A program made the translations under genes and the position numbers. The notes below the pieces were generated by a model, which was not told the origin of the DNA, ran no database searches, and saw only the letters and a list, made by a program, of their open reading frames with translations. DNA of 64,000 nt from Kordiimonas sp. SCSIO 12603 (lineage in GTDB: Bacteria > Pseudomonadota > Alphaproteobacteria > Sphingomonadales > Kordiimonadaceae), in the NCBI RefSeq assembly GCF_024398035.1, contig NZ_CP073748.1, positions 3,711,001-3,775,000 on the forward strand. The letters run 5' to 3'. Positions 15,970 to 24,739 of the stretch are shown piece after piece. The number at the start of each line of letters is the position of its first letter. Positions within the stretch are counted from its first letter, which is position 1.

Positions 15970-17388
15970 ATGAAAAACTCTATAGCTGATCTCTGGCACT
16001 TCTCCCTTTCTCCAGCAGGCCAACACACCTTGCAGGAACAACTGCATGACCAAATCAGAGATCAGATACTAAGCGGTACTATCAAGCCAGACATTAAAAT
16101 GCCGTCTTCCCGCATGCTGGCATCAAGACTTGGTATTGGCAGGAACACAGTGGTTTATGCCTATGAGCAACTCGTTGCGGAAGGATATTTGGAAACCCGG
16201 AAGGGCGCAGGCACCTTCAGTTGCCATAAAGTTCCAGATGAATTTTTAAACGCTGGGGAACCAGCTTATTCGTCACCTCTACCTTCTGGAAATACTGCAA
16301 GCTCAAACCTGCATTCAGGCATGGCAGCGCTTGATCAATTTCCCCATGAAATTTGGACTAAATACACTAACAAAGCATGGCGGAAAGTAACGAAGCAGCA
16401 GCTCCATCACGACGACCCAATGGGGTATTATCCTCTCAGACAGAATATCGCAGAATACCTACAAGCAAGCCGCAACATTAAGTGTAACCATGAACAAATA
16501 ATGATCGTTTCGGGTTTGCAACAAGGTTTATTCATCTTATCAAAATCACTTCTTCACAGTGACGATCAGATTATTCTGGAGGACCCAGGATACTACGGTC
16601 TTGTTGCTTCAGCACAAGCTAGTGGCTTCCCAATTCATAACCTACCCATTGATACATCTGGTGCTACGTTACCCAAACAAACAAAAGGCCTGCTGGTCAC
16701 CAGTCCATCCCGGCAGTACCCTCACGGCTATACCATGCCACATGGTAGGCGAGCGGAGCTGCTCAAATGGGCATATGAAACAGAAAGCCTCATCCTTGAG
16801 GATGATTATGATAGCGAGTTCCGGTATAGCGGGCGTCCACTTAACAGCATGCAAGGTCTTGATGGCGGTAAACGTGTTATCTATGGCGGAACATTTTCAA
16901 AAACCATATTCCCCGCCTTCAGGCTGGGGTATCTCGTAATCCCAAAACACCTGATCGAGCCGGTACTAACATTCAGGAAAGCAATCGATAGCTATCCTGG
17001 CCTTGTAAACCAGCTAAGCCTTCATGCCTTTATGGAAAGTGGTGAGTTTGCACGCCATATCCGTAAACTACGAAAGATACATGGCCGGCGACAAAAGACC
17101 TTCATTGAGCTTTTCACCAAACATCTTGGAGACTTGTTTGCTCTTTTGCCGAGCGATGGCGGCTTGCATCTGGTTGCCACCCCACACAGTACAGTGTTAG
17201 GCAAAGACACACGGTGGTGCGAACTAGCACATAATGCAGCTATTGGCGCTGCTCCCCTGAGTCAATGCTTCAGAGCTACAAGCAAAAAGCACGGTATGCT
17301 TCTCGGGTTTGCCGATATACCGGATATTGATTTAGAAGAGCGCCTGAAAAAATTCTCAAATACCATCCGTTCAGAAACAGACTATTAA
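15970..17388 (+). CDS. MocR-family transcriptional regulator (GntR-aminotransferase fusion)
   Basis: A 472-residue MocR/PdxR/GabR-type regulator. Residues about 15-80 form a GntR winged helix (QLHDQIRDQILSGTIKPDIKMPSSRMLA, then GRNTVVYAYEQLVAEGYLETRKGAGTF). The rest is an aminotransferase-like fold with the PLP region EDDYDSEFRYSGRPLNS and the PLP lysine in YGGTFSKTIFPAFRLGY. Such proteins use PLP as a sensor ligand. No clear Shine-Dalgarno precedes ATG at 15970. It is divergent from the flavin-protein operon, its most likely target. Confidence 0.94.
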   Translation: MKNSIADLWHFSLSPAGQHTLQEQLHDQIRDQILSGTIKPDIKMPSSRMLASRLGIGRNTVVYAYEQLVAEGYLETRKGAGTFSCHKVPDEFLNAGEPAYSSPLPSGNTASSNLHSGMAALDQFPHEIWTKYTNKAWRKVTKQQLHHDDPMGYYPLRQNIAEYLQASRNIKCNHEQIMIVSGLQQGLFILSKSLLHSDDQIILEDPGYYGLVASAQASGFPIHNLPIDTSGATLPKQTKGLLVTSPSRQYPHGYTMPHGRRAELLKWAYETESLILEDDYDSEFRYSGRPLNSMQGLDGGKRVIYGGTFSKTIFPAFRLGYLVIPKHLIEPVLTFRKAIDSYPGLVNQLSLHAFMESGEFARHIRKLRKIHGRRQKTFIELFTKHLGDLFALLPSDGGLHLVATPHSTVLGKDTRWCELAHNAAIGAAPLSQCFRATSKKHGMLLGFADIPDIDLEERLKKFSNTIRSETDY

Positions 17389-17460
17389 TCAATTCCTGTC
17401 CATAGTAACGTTACCGAAAGTAAGCGTATCTGGTGGGGACCTTAAGGTCAGGAGTGAAAT
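17389..17460 (+). promoter_or_regulatory. Palindromes upstream of the carbonic anhydrase-like gene
   Basis: The short gap carries two perfect palindromes, GTAACGTTAC (17405-17414) and GACCTTAAGGTC (17438-17449). The second directly precedes the AGGAGTG ribosome-binding site at 17449-17456 and could act as an operator or a hairpin that masks it. Confidence 0.35.
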
Positions 17461-18210
17461 ATGAAAAAGCATGTAACTGCCGCACTTTGTGCTGGGCTAT
17501 TAGCAAGCACAGCAATCGCGGCAGATGATGATTGGGGTTATGGCGCAAACGATGGCCCGGCAAAATGGGGAGACCTTAACCCAACATACGCAGCCTGTTC
17601 GCTTGGAACCTTACAATCACCTATTGATCTTGAAGGTACAGAACCTGTGGCTATGCACCGCCTGAGAACACATTATGACGTTTCAGGTGTGAATATGCGG
17701 AATGCTGAGCACACGATTACCGCAACATATGATATGGGCAATATGCTTCATGTTGGCCCAAAAAGCTTTATGTTGAAGAATTTCAAATTCCATACCCCTT
17801 CTGAACACACAGTATCCGGCGAACGCTTTCCCATGGAAATTCAGTTTATGCATGAAAGCGCAAACGGCACGCCTGCTATTGTTTCAGTTCTTGTAAAAGA
17901 AGGATCGGAAAACAAAGCCGCCAAAGAGTTATGGAACTATCTTCCGCTTGAACCGGGCCAATCATCCAAAAACGACAAAATTTATATAAATGCTCGCGAT
18001 TTTATGCCGCAGGATAAAAGCTACTACCGCTACATGGGTTCTTATACCACGCCGCCGTGCGCTGAAGGGGTTAATTGGTATGTGTTAAAAACACCAGTTG
18101 AAATGTCTTCCCAGCAAATCTCAATGGTACGCGGATTGATTGGCAGTGGTACCGCACGCCCTACACAGCCACGAAACAACAGGATTATCCTAGATGCAAA
18201 CCCAGAATAA
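17461..18210 (+). CDS. Alpha-carbonic anhydrase-like periplasmic protein, first zinc histidine replaced
   Basis: A 249-residue secreted protein with signal peptide (KKHVTAALCAGLLASTAIAAD) and a full alpha-CA fold: WGYGANDGPAKWGDL, QSPIDLEG, TPSEHTVSGE, IQFMHESANGTPA and SYTTPPCAEGVNW. Active members hydrate CO2 in the periplasm using three histidines. The usual FHFH pair reads FKFH here (codon 109 is AAA, Lys), so the first zinc ligand is missing while His111 and the MHES histidine remain. That resembles the acatalytic CA-related proteins; activity is doubtful. AGGAGTG lies upstream of ATG, and the 3' end overlaps the lipoprotein gene by 17 bases. Confidence 0.9.
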   Translation: MKKHVTAALCAGLLASTAIAADDDWGYGANDGPAKWGDLNPTYAACSLGTLQSPIDLEGTEPVAMHRLRTHYDVSGVNMRNAEHTITATYDMGNMLHVGPKSFMLKNFKFHTPSEHTVSGERFPMEIQFMHESANGTPAIVSVLVKEGSENKAAKELWNYLPLEPGQSSKNDKIYINARDFMPQDKSYYRYMGSYTTPPCAEGVNWYVLKTPVEMSSQQISMVRGLIGSGTARPTQPRNNRIILDANPE

Positions 18211-19012
18211 GACATTCGGCAAAGCAACTAAGACCAGCCTGTTCATTCTTGCTACAACGTTAGTTGCAGCCTGTTCAGGCGGAGGCAGTTCAAAACTACC
18301 GACAGCTCAAACAGGGCGCACTATCGAAATGCCTCGTGCAGCGCTTTCCGCTTTGTGTCAGAACGCCCCGGTGGAAGCACTAGACCTGCTTTCTGAAGAA
18401 CCTATGGCCTCACCGGCAGATCGTTTCTTTGTGGCCACAGCCCTTGAGCGTGGCGGCATGGTAACGCGAGCCAGACAAATTTATGCAGGCCTGATGCAAA
18501 CCAACACCCGCGAGAGTGTTTCTATTCTGTGTGGTGATGAAATTATCGCATACGGGCCTGTTCCCAATGAGGCAGGCAGGCGTTTAGCTGTAATTTCCCG
18601 GGATATGGCACTTTTAGACGCCAATCTCAGGCCTAATCGCCCTCTTCACAAAGGCCTACCTGCAAGCAGCAAACCACAACAAACTGTTTTGCCCGCGGCT
18701 GGCAAGCCAACACCAAGGCGCACTAAGGGCCCCGTAACCAGCCTACCCCGACCGACAACTAACAGCCCATTTGGCAACTGGTTTGTGCATTTATCTTCAT
18801 ACCGTTCAATGGATAATGCCATTAAAAACCGCCCTACTCTGGAAGCTAAGTACCCAGCATTAAAAGGGTTTATAGACCAGTGGGAAGTAGACAGCGGCGG
18901 CACAGCTATTCGCCTGGGTGTTCGCCTGCAAGATAAATCGGAAGCAGACCGCCTGTGTGCAGCCGTTAAAAACAGCGGCAATTACTGCGCGGTAATGGAT
19001 ACATCACGTTAA
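18194..19012 (+). CDS. SPOR-domain lipoprotein
   Basis: A 272-residue lipoprotein: the N-terminal hydrophobic stretch ends in the lipobox LVAAC (Cys near residue 27), followed by a Gly/Ser linker. Residues about 45-130 hold a helical, tetratricopeptide-like part (SAPVEALDLL-type, ATALERGGMVTRARQIYAGL). A Pro/Arg-rich linker leads to a C-terminal SPOR-like domain (NWFVHLSSYRSMDNAI, IRLGVRLQDKSEADRLCAAVK) that would bind denuded septal peptidoglycan. Its ATG lies inside the end of the carbonic anhydrase-like gene, so the two are co-expressed. Confidence 0.85.
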   Translation: MQTQNKTFGKATKTSLFILATTLVAACSGGGSSKLPTAQTGRTIEMPRAALSALCQNAPVEALDLLSEEPMASPADRFFVATALERGGMVTRARQIYAGLMQTNTRESVSILCGDEIIAYGPVPNEAGRRLAVISRDMALLDANLRPNRPLHKGLPASSKPQQTVLPAAGKPTPRRTKGPVTSLPRPTTNSPFGNWFVHLSSYRSMDNAIKNRPTLEAKYPALKGFIDQWEVDSGGTAIRLGVRLQDKSEADRLCAAVKNSGNYCAVMDTSR

Positions 19013-19020
19013 AATCTAAC

Positions 19021-19055
19021 CCAGCCTGATAATAAAAATTTCATATTCAGGCTGG
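19021..19055 (+). terminator. Hairpin after the SPOR lipoprotein gene
   Basis: CCAGCCTGA and TCAGGCTGG form a perfect 9-base-pair stem with a 17-base AT-rich loop, 8 bases after the stop. No T-run follows, so it may be a weak or Rho-assisted terminator or an mRNA-stabilising end. Confidence 0.45.
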
Positions 19056-19159
19056 CCTTAAACGTGCGCGATACCTATGATGGCGCAAATTTTACTGGTC
19101 AGGGTTGGGCCAGCATAACAATAATACACTCTGTAATGATTTAAGGGGAGAATGGGATT

Positions 19160-20503
19160 ATGGCTGGAGCTACTGGTCACCAGCAGTGGTCATCACGCTG
19201 GACTTTTATGCTCGCGGCAGTCGGTAGTGCTGTTGGGCTTGGTAATATCTGGAAATTTCCATATGAAGCAGGCGAAGGCGGCGGCGGCGCATTCGTACTT
19301 GTGTATCTTGCATTTGTATTCGCTATCGGCCTGCCGTGTCTGATTGCCGAGCTTTCGCTTGGGCGCCGTGGCCAACTTTCACCGATTGGCTCCATGAGCA
19401 AAATCGCCGAGGAAGAAGGCCGCAGTAAGCTTTGGTCTCTTATTGGTTGGTCTGGCGTTCTAGGCGGTTTTATCGTTCTTAGTTTTTATTCTGTAGTAGG
19501 CGGTTGGGTTCTTTACTATATCGTTGAAGCTTTCACTGGTTTCGAAGGATATGATGCCGCGAAATCTGGCGCTACATTCACTGCCTTTATCACTGATCCT
19601 ACAAAACCGATCATCGCTCACGCTGCATTCCTCTTTATTACACTAGGCATCGTGGCACGCGGCGTTCAGGGCGGCTTGGAGAAGGCTGTAACATTCCTAA
19701 TGCCAGCACTTTTTGTTCTATTGCTCGGCTTGATGATTTACTCCGGTATCACCGCAGATTTTGGTGCGGCTGTTAACTTCCTTTTCAGCCCTGATTTCAG
19801 CAAGCTGACAGGTGACAAAGTGTTACAAGCACTTGGCCTTTCATTCTTTTCGCTATCACTAGCGCTTGGTTCGATCATGACCTACGGTTCGTACCTGACA
19901 AAAGATATCAACATCACACGCTCAGCTTTCACAATCGCAACAGCGGATAGTGCCGTAGCTCTTATGGCTGGTCTTGCGATTTTCCCGATTGTATTCGCAT
20001 ATGATTTGAACCCAGGGCAGAGCGTTGGTCTTGTATTCACAACACTACCCATTGCCTTTGGCCAGATGCCTTCTATCGTGGCAATCCTGTTCTTCTTCCT
20101 ACTAACTGTAGCAGCGGTTACGAGTGCGATTTCGCTGCTTGAGCCTGCGGTTGCCTATGTGGAAGAACGCACAGGTATTGACCGTAAAAAAGTGGCTATC
20201 ATTATTGGTCTGGCAGCATTTGTACTTGGTACACTTTCCGCATGGGGTCAGAGCGGTAACTTGCTTGGCGATGTGAAGCTCTTTGGCCTCGATATCATGA
20301 GCATTAAAGATTATCTCACTAACAATATCATGATGCCGCTTGGCGGTATGTTTATCGCAATCTTCGTAGGCTGGTTTGCAAGCCGGAAGAACATGATGGA
20401 AGAACTAGCTATGGAAGATAGCACCTTTAAAATCTGGTACTTCCTTGTGCGCTTTGTGTGCCCGGTTGCGATTGGAGCTGTATTTGTTTCACTGATTATC
20501 TAA
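19160..20503 (+). CDS. Neurotransmitter:sodium symporter (SNF) family transporter
   Basis: A 447-residue Na+-coupled symporter of the NSS/LeuT family. TM1 shows the unwound sodium- and substrate-binding stretch AAVGSAVGLGNIWKFPY, and the segment GGGAFVLVYLAF with AELSLGRRG follows. About eleven to twelve helices are predicted, a usual number for bacterial members. Bacterial NSS proteins import amino acids or related amines; the substrate is not evident. GGGGAG precedes ATG at 19160. It is monocistronic, with a strong terminator 20 bases after the stop. Confidence 0.95.
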   Translation: MAGATGHQQWSSRWTFMLAAVGSAVGLGNIWKFPYEAGEGGGGAFVLVYLAFVFAIGLPCLIAELSLGRRGQLSPIGSMSKIAEEEGRSKLWSLIGWSGVLGGFIVLSFYSVVGGWVLYYIVEAFTGFEGYDAAKSGATFTAFITDPTKPIIAHAAFLFITLGIVARGVQGGLEKAVTFLMPALFVLLLGLMIYSGITADFGAAVNFLFSPDFSKLTGDKVLQALGLSFFSLSLALGSIMTYGSYLTKDINITRSAFTIATADSAVALMAGLAIFPIVFAYDLNPGQSVGLVFTTLPIAFGQMPSIVAILFFFLLTVAAVTSAISLLEPAVAYVEERTGIDRKKVAIIIGLAAFVLGTLSAWGQSGNLLGDVKLFGLDIMSIKDYLTNNIMMPLGGMFIAIFVGWFASRKNMMEELAMEDSTFKIWYFLVRFVCPVAIGAVFVSLII

Positions 20504-20523
20504 ATCAGCTTGCATAAAGATAA

Positions 20524-20553
20524 AAGAAAGGCCCTCGATTGAGGGCCTTTCTT
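20524..20553. terminator. Bidirectional terminator between the symporter and XRE genes
   Basis: A perfect 13-base-pair stem (AAGAAAGGCCCTC / GAGGGCCTTTCTT) with loop GATT. It serves the rightward symporter gene, and its right end overlaps the stop codon of the leftward XRE gene. Confidence 0.85.
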
Positions 20554-20983
20554 ATTGGTCGTCCGCTTCGCTTTTATTGATAAGCTTAAGCAGATGAAGC
20601 AAAAGCATATTCGCCCACACCAAGGCTGCCCACAGCACACCATCGCTTGACCAGTCCATCATATGTGAAAGAGCTGCGATCCACGAAATCACCGCCATGT
20701 ATACTGCCAAATGGATAAAGAAACCCTTCCAATGAAGGTTATTCACCTGTTCTTCCATTGTTTCCGCAGCATCCTGCTTTGCATAGGAAGACAGCTTTAA
20801 CTGCAAATCAGAAAGCGATAGCCCGAAAGCCGCTGCAAGGGCATTTTGAGAATCAAGCCCCGCATTCGCGCCATTTTCAATACGCTGAATAGTACGCCCG
20901 CTAACACCGCTAATATCTGCCAACTGTTGCTGTGACCATCCTCGCTCCAGTCGCAACTTTTTAATATTCATTAAATTGTCCAT
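20552..20983 (-). CDS. XRE-family regulator with 2TM domain
   Basis: A 143-residue protein. Residues about 5-60 are a Cro/C1 helix-turn-helix (LRLERGWSQQQLADISGVSGRTIQRIENG). Residues about 80-140 are a 2TM domain with two hydrophobic helices (GFFIHLAVYMAVISWIAAL and VLWAALVWANMLLLHLL). Membrane-tethered HTH proteins of this type are common but largely uncharacterised; the 2TM part may sense the membrane state. ATG at 20983 (MDNLMNIKK) could also be at Met5. Its only linked gene is the divergent symporter across a shared terminator. Confidence 0.9.
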   Translation of the reverse strand: MDNLMNIKKLRLERGWSQQQLADISGVSGRTIQRIENGANAGLDSQNALAAAFGLSLSDLQLKLSSYAKQDAAETMEEQVNNLHWKGFFIHLAVYMAVISWIAALSHMMDWSSDGVLWAALVWANMLLLHLLKLINKSEADDQ

Positions 20984-21080
20984 TACTGTTTCCAGATGAG
21001 TGAAGTATTAGACGAACAGCAGGTTATTTCACCACGTCTGCATAGGGACAGTGGGTCGACACCAGTATGACACATTCACG

Positions 21081-21103
21081 AAAAAGGGGCATAAAACCCC
21101 TTC
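21081..21103 (-). terminator. Terminator of the amidohydrolase gene
   Basis: On the minus strand GAAGGGG-TTTTATG-CCCCTTTTTC forms a 6-base-pair stem followed by a U-run, 7 bases after the amidohydrolase stop. Confidence 0.7.
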
Positions 21104-21109
21104 TTTCAG

Positions 21110-22828
21110 TTATTCCGATCGCAGATAAATAATATTGCCGTCCACCATAGTCATCATGGCTCTAGCTTTTGGAATATCACTCTCAACAGTTGTCATCAGA
21201 TCCGTATCAAAAGCTGTTAGATCGGCCTTTTTACCTACTACAATGCTGCCAAGGTCGTTTTCCTGAAAAGAAGCTATCGCTGGCCATAGCGTAAACATCT
21301 TTAACGCTTCTGCCCGTGTCAGGGCCTCTTCTTCATGCCAGTTTTCAGCCTGAAAACCATTCAGATCTTTCCGGGCAGTTGCCGCATAAAACTCAATAAG
21401 CGGATCACCCTTTTCGACAGGAGCATCCGAACCACCAGCGATAATAACACCGCTATCGATCAAGCTAGACCATGCATAAGCGCCATCAAGGCGTTCATCG
21501 CCCAAACGGGCTGGTGCGAAGTGCAAATCACCAATCGCGTGCGAGGGCTGCATACTTGGGATAACTCCAAGCTGCTGATACCTGAGAATATCCTCCTGAT
21601 TTACGATCTGGGTATGTTCATCGCGCCACCGCGGATTCTCAACAGGCCGCGCTATCGCAGGTACAGTGTTCATAGCTTCTTCAAACCAATCAAGAAGCAT
21701 ACGGTTTGCACGGTCACCAATGGCATGCATGTTCACCTGAATGCCTTCATTCAGTGCTTCAACCAGCATTGGCATGGTGTCTTCTTTGGTGATCAACACA
21801 AGACCTGAAGTATCTGCGTCTGAATAGGGCTCAATAAGAGCTGCACCACGAGAGCCTAGTGCACCATCCATATAAAGCTTGATCGCACGGGTAATAATTG
21901 TGCCGTCATCACTGGCACGAGCACCAGAAGCAAAAAGATCAGCAGCAGCTTCCGGCACTACACTATTATACACGCGTATTTTCACACCATCGCTATCAGA
22001 CAGTTCTTCCAGCTGGTCAACTTCACCCCAACTTACAGACATGTTATGCATGCCAGTCCAACCACGGGAGGCATAAACTTCACTCCCTTTAACCAAACGC
22101 TCTGCAATATCTTCGTCTGTTGTTTCAGGCACCAAATCATTCAGCAGAGATTGAGCGGCATCCACAAGCATACCTGTATTTTCACCAAGTTTGTTGCGAA
22201 CAATTTCACCTCCAAACGGGGCATCAGTTTCACTGGTGATACCAGCCAACTCAAAAGCTTTGGAATTAGCAACAAGCGCATGACCATCTGCCCGTCTAAG
22301 AATAACCGGCACATCTGATACAACATCATCAATATCCCAGCGCGATGGAAAACGTTTTTCCGGCCAGTGCGTTTCAATCCAGCCTCGACCGGTAACCACA
22401 ACATCATCGGGATGCGAAGCCCGCCACGCCAACACCGCACCTTTAAAAGCAGCAAGGGATTTTACGGTATCCAAATTCAGTGATAACTCTCGGTTTCCAA
22501 TACCTGAAAGATGAGCATGAGCATCGACGAAACCCGGGAATAACGTATTACCATCCAGATCGATAATTCGTGTTTCCACCCCTTGCAACAACTCTACTTC
22601 AGCTCTTGATCCAACAGCGATAAAACGTCCATTTTTAATAGCGACAGCCTCTACTTGCGGCTTTGCATCATCAGCGGTGTAGATCATTCCGCCCCATATG
22701 ATAGTATCTGCAACCTGCCGCTCTTCAGCAGCCGAAGGTGCCGCATCTTCCTGCAAGAAATCATCCTGTGCCCAAGCTGGGGCTACAAGTACCATAGCTA
22801 AAAACAGTGACTTGAGATATCGCATCAT
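21110..22828 (-). CDS. Secreted amidohydrolase (YtcJ-like)
   Basis: A 572-residue metal-dependent hydrolase of the amidohydrolase superfamily, YtcJ/DUF-amidohydro_3 subgroup. A signal peptide (MRYLKSLFLAMVLVAPAWAQD) exports it to the periplasm. Metal-site motifs are FVDAHAHLSGIGNREL (HxH), RADGHALVANSKA, NMHAIGDRANRM and the late Asp in AGGSDAPVE. Members hydrolyse amides, esters or cyclic imides; the substrate here is unknown. It is a single gene between the XRE gene and the divergent ligase, with a terminator 7 bases past its stop. Confidence 0.93.
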   Translation of the reverse strand: MMRYLKSLFLAMVLVAPAWAQDDFLQEDAAPSAAEERQVADTIIWGGMIYTADDAKPQVEAVAIKNGRFIAVGSRAEVELLQGVETRIIDLDGNTLFPGFVDAHAHLSGIGNRELSLNLDTVKSLAAFKGAVLAWRASHPDDVVVTGRGWIETHWPEKRFPSRWDIDDVVSDVPVILRRADGHALVANSKAFELAGITSETDAPFGGEIVRNKLGENTGMLVDAAQSLLNDLVPETTDEDIAERLVKGSEVYASRGWTGMHNMSVSWGEVDQLEELSDSDGVKIRVYNSVVPEAAADLFASGARASDDGTIITRAIKLYMDGALGSRGAALIEPYSDADTSGLVLITKEDTMPMLVEALNEGIQVNMHAIGDRANRMLLDWFEEAMNTVPAIARPVENPRWRDEHTQIVNQEDILRYQQLGVIPSMQPSHAIGDLHFAPARLGDERLDGAYAWSSLIDSGVIIAGGSDAPVEKGDPLIEFYAATARKDLNGFQAENWHEEEALTRAEALKMFTLWPAIASFQENDLGSIVVGKKADLTAFDTDLMTTVESDIPKARAMMTMVDGNIIYLRSE

Positions 22829-22997
22829 TAAAGGCCTCTCTTGAATGTTGCACCTATGCTAGTCTTGCATATAGACAAGTACAAGAATGAACAGAGGTTG
22901 GATCAATTTTATAGGCTAAATTTTCTTTTACTTGCGTGGATTTATGCTATTCGTCAGAATATAGGTCCTTGTCTTTGCCAGAGGGAACAAAGCACAT

Positions 22998-24374
22998 ATG
23001 CGCGGCTTACTAGTTGCATTGATGATATTCATCTGGATGCCATTGGCAGTCTTCAAACCACAAATAGGGGTTTTGGTTTGGAGCTGGGTGTCGCATATGG
23101 CTCCTCAAAGCTATACTTATAACTTTGCCAGAGGCTTCCCATTTCTTGTGACAGTGGCTGCCGTAACCATTATAGGCATGTTTCTTAGTCGAGATAAAAA
23201 CCGCCTCGTCGGACACCCCGCAATCGTAGCTATGCTCATTTACTGGGCTTGGGTGGTTACAACCACCTTTACCGCCATGGAACCAAGCGTTTCTCAAACA
23301 AAGCTTATCCACATGTCCAAGGTGATGCTCTTTGCTATTTTATCAACTGTTATCATGCAATCGGCCAATCGCCTGAAAGCTTTTGTATGGGTTATGTTTG
23401 CATCCCTCGCTTTCATTGGCATTAAAGGCGGTTTATTTACTGTTCTAACAGGCGGAAACTCTAGAGTACAAGGCGCAGGCGGCATGATGGGGGATAACAA
23501 TCAACTCGCCATGGCTATGTCCATGCTGCTACCTTTCGCCATCTATATGGCTATGCATCCACCCGCAAAAATACTGAAGTGGCCACTTCGTATTTCTGCT
23601 ATTTTAATTCCGATTTCTGTTGTCGGAACCCATTCACGTGGCGGCTTTGTTGCGCTGGCCGGAGTGATTGGTATGCTTGTTTTGAAAACTAAGCGTAAGT
23701 TTTTAACCCTACTTGTTATTGCTGTAGTAGGTGCTACAGCAATAACTTTTATGCCCCAAAGCTGGAAAAACCGCATTGAAAGTACTGAAGGTGCAACAGA
23801 AGATAGCAGTTTCATTGGTCGCGTATCCATGTGGAAGTTCTCAACAAATGTCGTAAAAGACGAGCCTGTTTTTGGTGGGGGGTTTGATATTTTCTATGTT
23901 CGGCATGCTGCTGAACTTTGGATGCCGCCGGGCTACAAAGCGCGTGCACCACACTCCATCTACTTTGAAGTACTAGCAGAACACGGTTACACGGGGCTTA
24001 TTTTATTCCTAACCATGCTTTTCACAGGTTGGTACGCCGGTGGCACACAGGCCAAACTCTATCAAAGGTATGAAGAAACAAAATGGATTGGTGATTTATG
24101 TTGGGCATGTCAGCTCAGTATGGTTGCTTATGCCATTGGTGGATTGACTGTAAACATCGCTACGTTTGATGTGTTTTATCATATCCTAGCAATATTGGTG
24201 ATGAGCTCTGTCGTAGGTGAACAATTACGCGCCGGGAAACTTACCCTTATATCAACAGGGGAAGTATATGGTGCAAAGCAAGAGAATACCAAATGGACAC
24301 CAGGAGGTGCCGCCGCTGCGCAAACATCTAGAGGCGATAAAGAAAAATCCACACAGGTACGACTAGACCGCTAG
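22998..24374 (+). CDS. O-glycosylation ligase, exosortase A system type (Wzy_C)
   Basis: A 458-residue multi-pass inner-membrane protein with an O-antigen ligase (Wzy_C) domain. It begins RGLLVALMIFIWMPLAVFKPQIG and carries MMGDNNQLAMAMSMLLPF, GTHSRGGFVAL and FIGRVSMWKFSTNV, the hallmark of the exosortase-A-associated putative O-glycosylation ligase family. Such enzymes are thought to transfer exopolysaccharide or glycan chains onto PEP-CTERM proteins. No exosortase or PEP-CTERM protein is in this window, so it is an orphan here. Its stop shares CTAG with the convergent gene. Confidence 0.9.
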   Translation: MRGLLVALMIFIWMPLAVFKPQIGVLVWSWVSHMAPQSYTYNFARGFPFLVTVAAVTIIGMFLSRDKNRLVGHPAIVAMLIYWAWVVTTTFTAMEPSVSQTKLIHMSKVMLFAILSTVIMQSANRLKAFVWVMFASLAFIGIKGGLFTVLTGGNSRVQGAGGMMGDNNQLAMAMSMLLPFAIYMAMHPPAKILKWPLRISAILIPISVVGTHSRGGFVALAGVIGMLVLKTKRKFLTLLVIAVVGATAITFMPQSWKNRIESTEGATEDSSFIGRVSMWKFSTNVVKDEPVFGGGFDIFYVRHAAELWMPPGYKARAPHSIYFEVLAEHGYTGLILFLTMLFTGWYAGGTQAKLYQRYEETKWIGDLCWACQLSMVAYAIGGLTVNIATFDVFYHILAILVMSSVVGEQLRAGKLTLISTGEVYGAKQENTKWTPGGAAAAQTSRGDKEKSTQVRLDR

Positions 24375-24700
24375 TCTTTGATATTTTCATCATTTTGCTG
24401 ATAAATAGAAACAGCATCCGTGCTTTTTCTGGCACCGAATTTTGCAACCAGCACTCCGACAATTGCTCCAGCACCGATAATGGCAGCAAACATCAAAAGA
24501 AATGCAAAGACAGACGTCCATAAGCTGTAAGTGCTTTCACATGCGCCGTCACAAGCTGCATCGTTAACGCCACCATATTCAGAATAAAAACCCAGATATA
24601 TAAAACCAGATAACCCTACCAGCATTAAGATAGCTTTTGTGGTGATAAACGGGCGGTCACGTAGCCGCTTACGTTTCTTGATATATTGGTTCTCAGACAT
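24371..24700 (-). CDS. Two-helix membrane protein downstream of pspF, unknown function
   Basis: A 109-residue protein, starting at ATG 24700 (MSENQYIKKRKRLRDR); the longer reading begins at TTG 24739. It has a very basic N-terminus, a first TM helix near residues 22-40 (AILMLVGLSGFIYLGFYS), a periplasmic loop with a CDGAC cysteine pair, and a second helix near residues 62-88 rich in Gly/Ala/Ile. It follows pspF by 39 bases on the same strand, so it probably shares that transcript. I do not recognise it; a membrane role in the phage-shock response is only suggested by position. Confidence 0.7.
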   Translation of the reverse strand: MSENQYIKKRKRLRDRPFITTKAILMLVGLSGFIYLGFYSEYGGVNDAACDGACESTYSLWTSVFAFLLMFAAIIGAGAIVGVLVAKFGARKSTDAVSIYQQNDENIKD

Positions 24701-24739
24701 AGCCGCAATATGGGCGCATGCTCCCCAACAATCAAGCAA

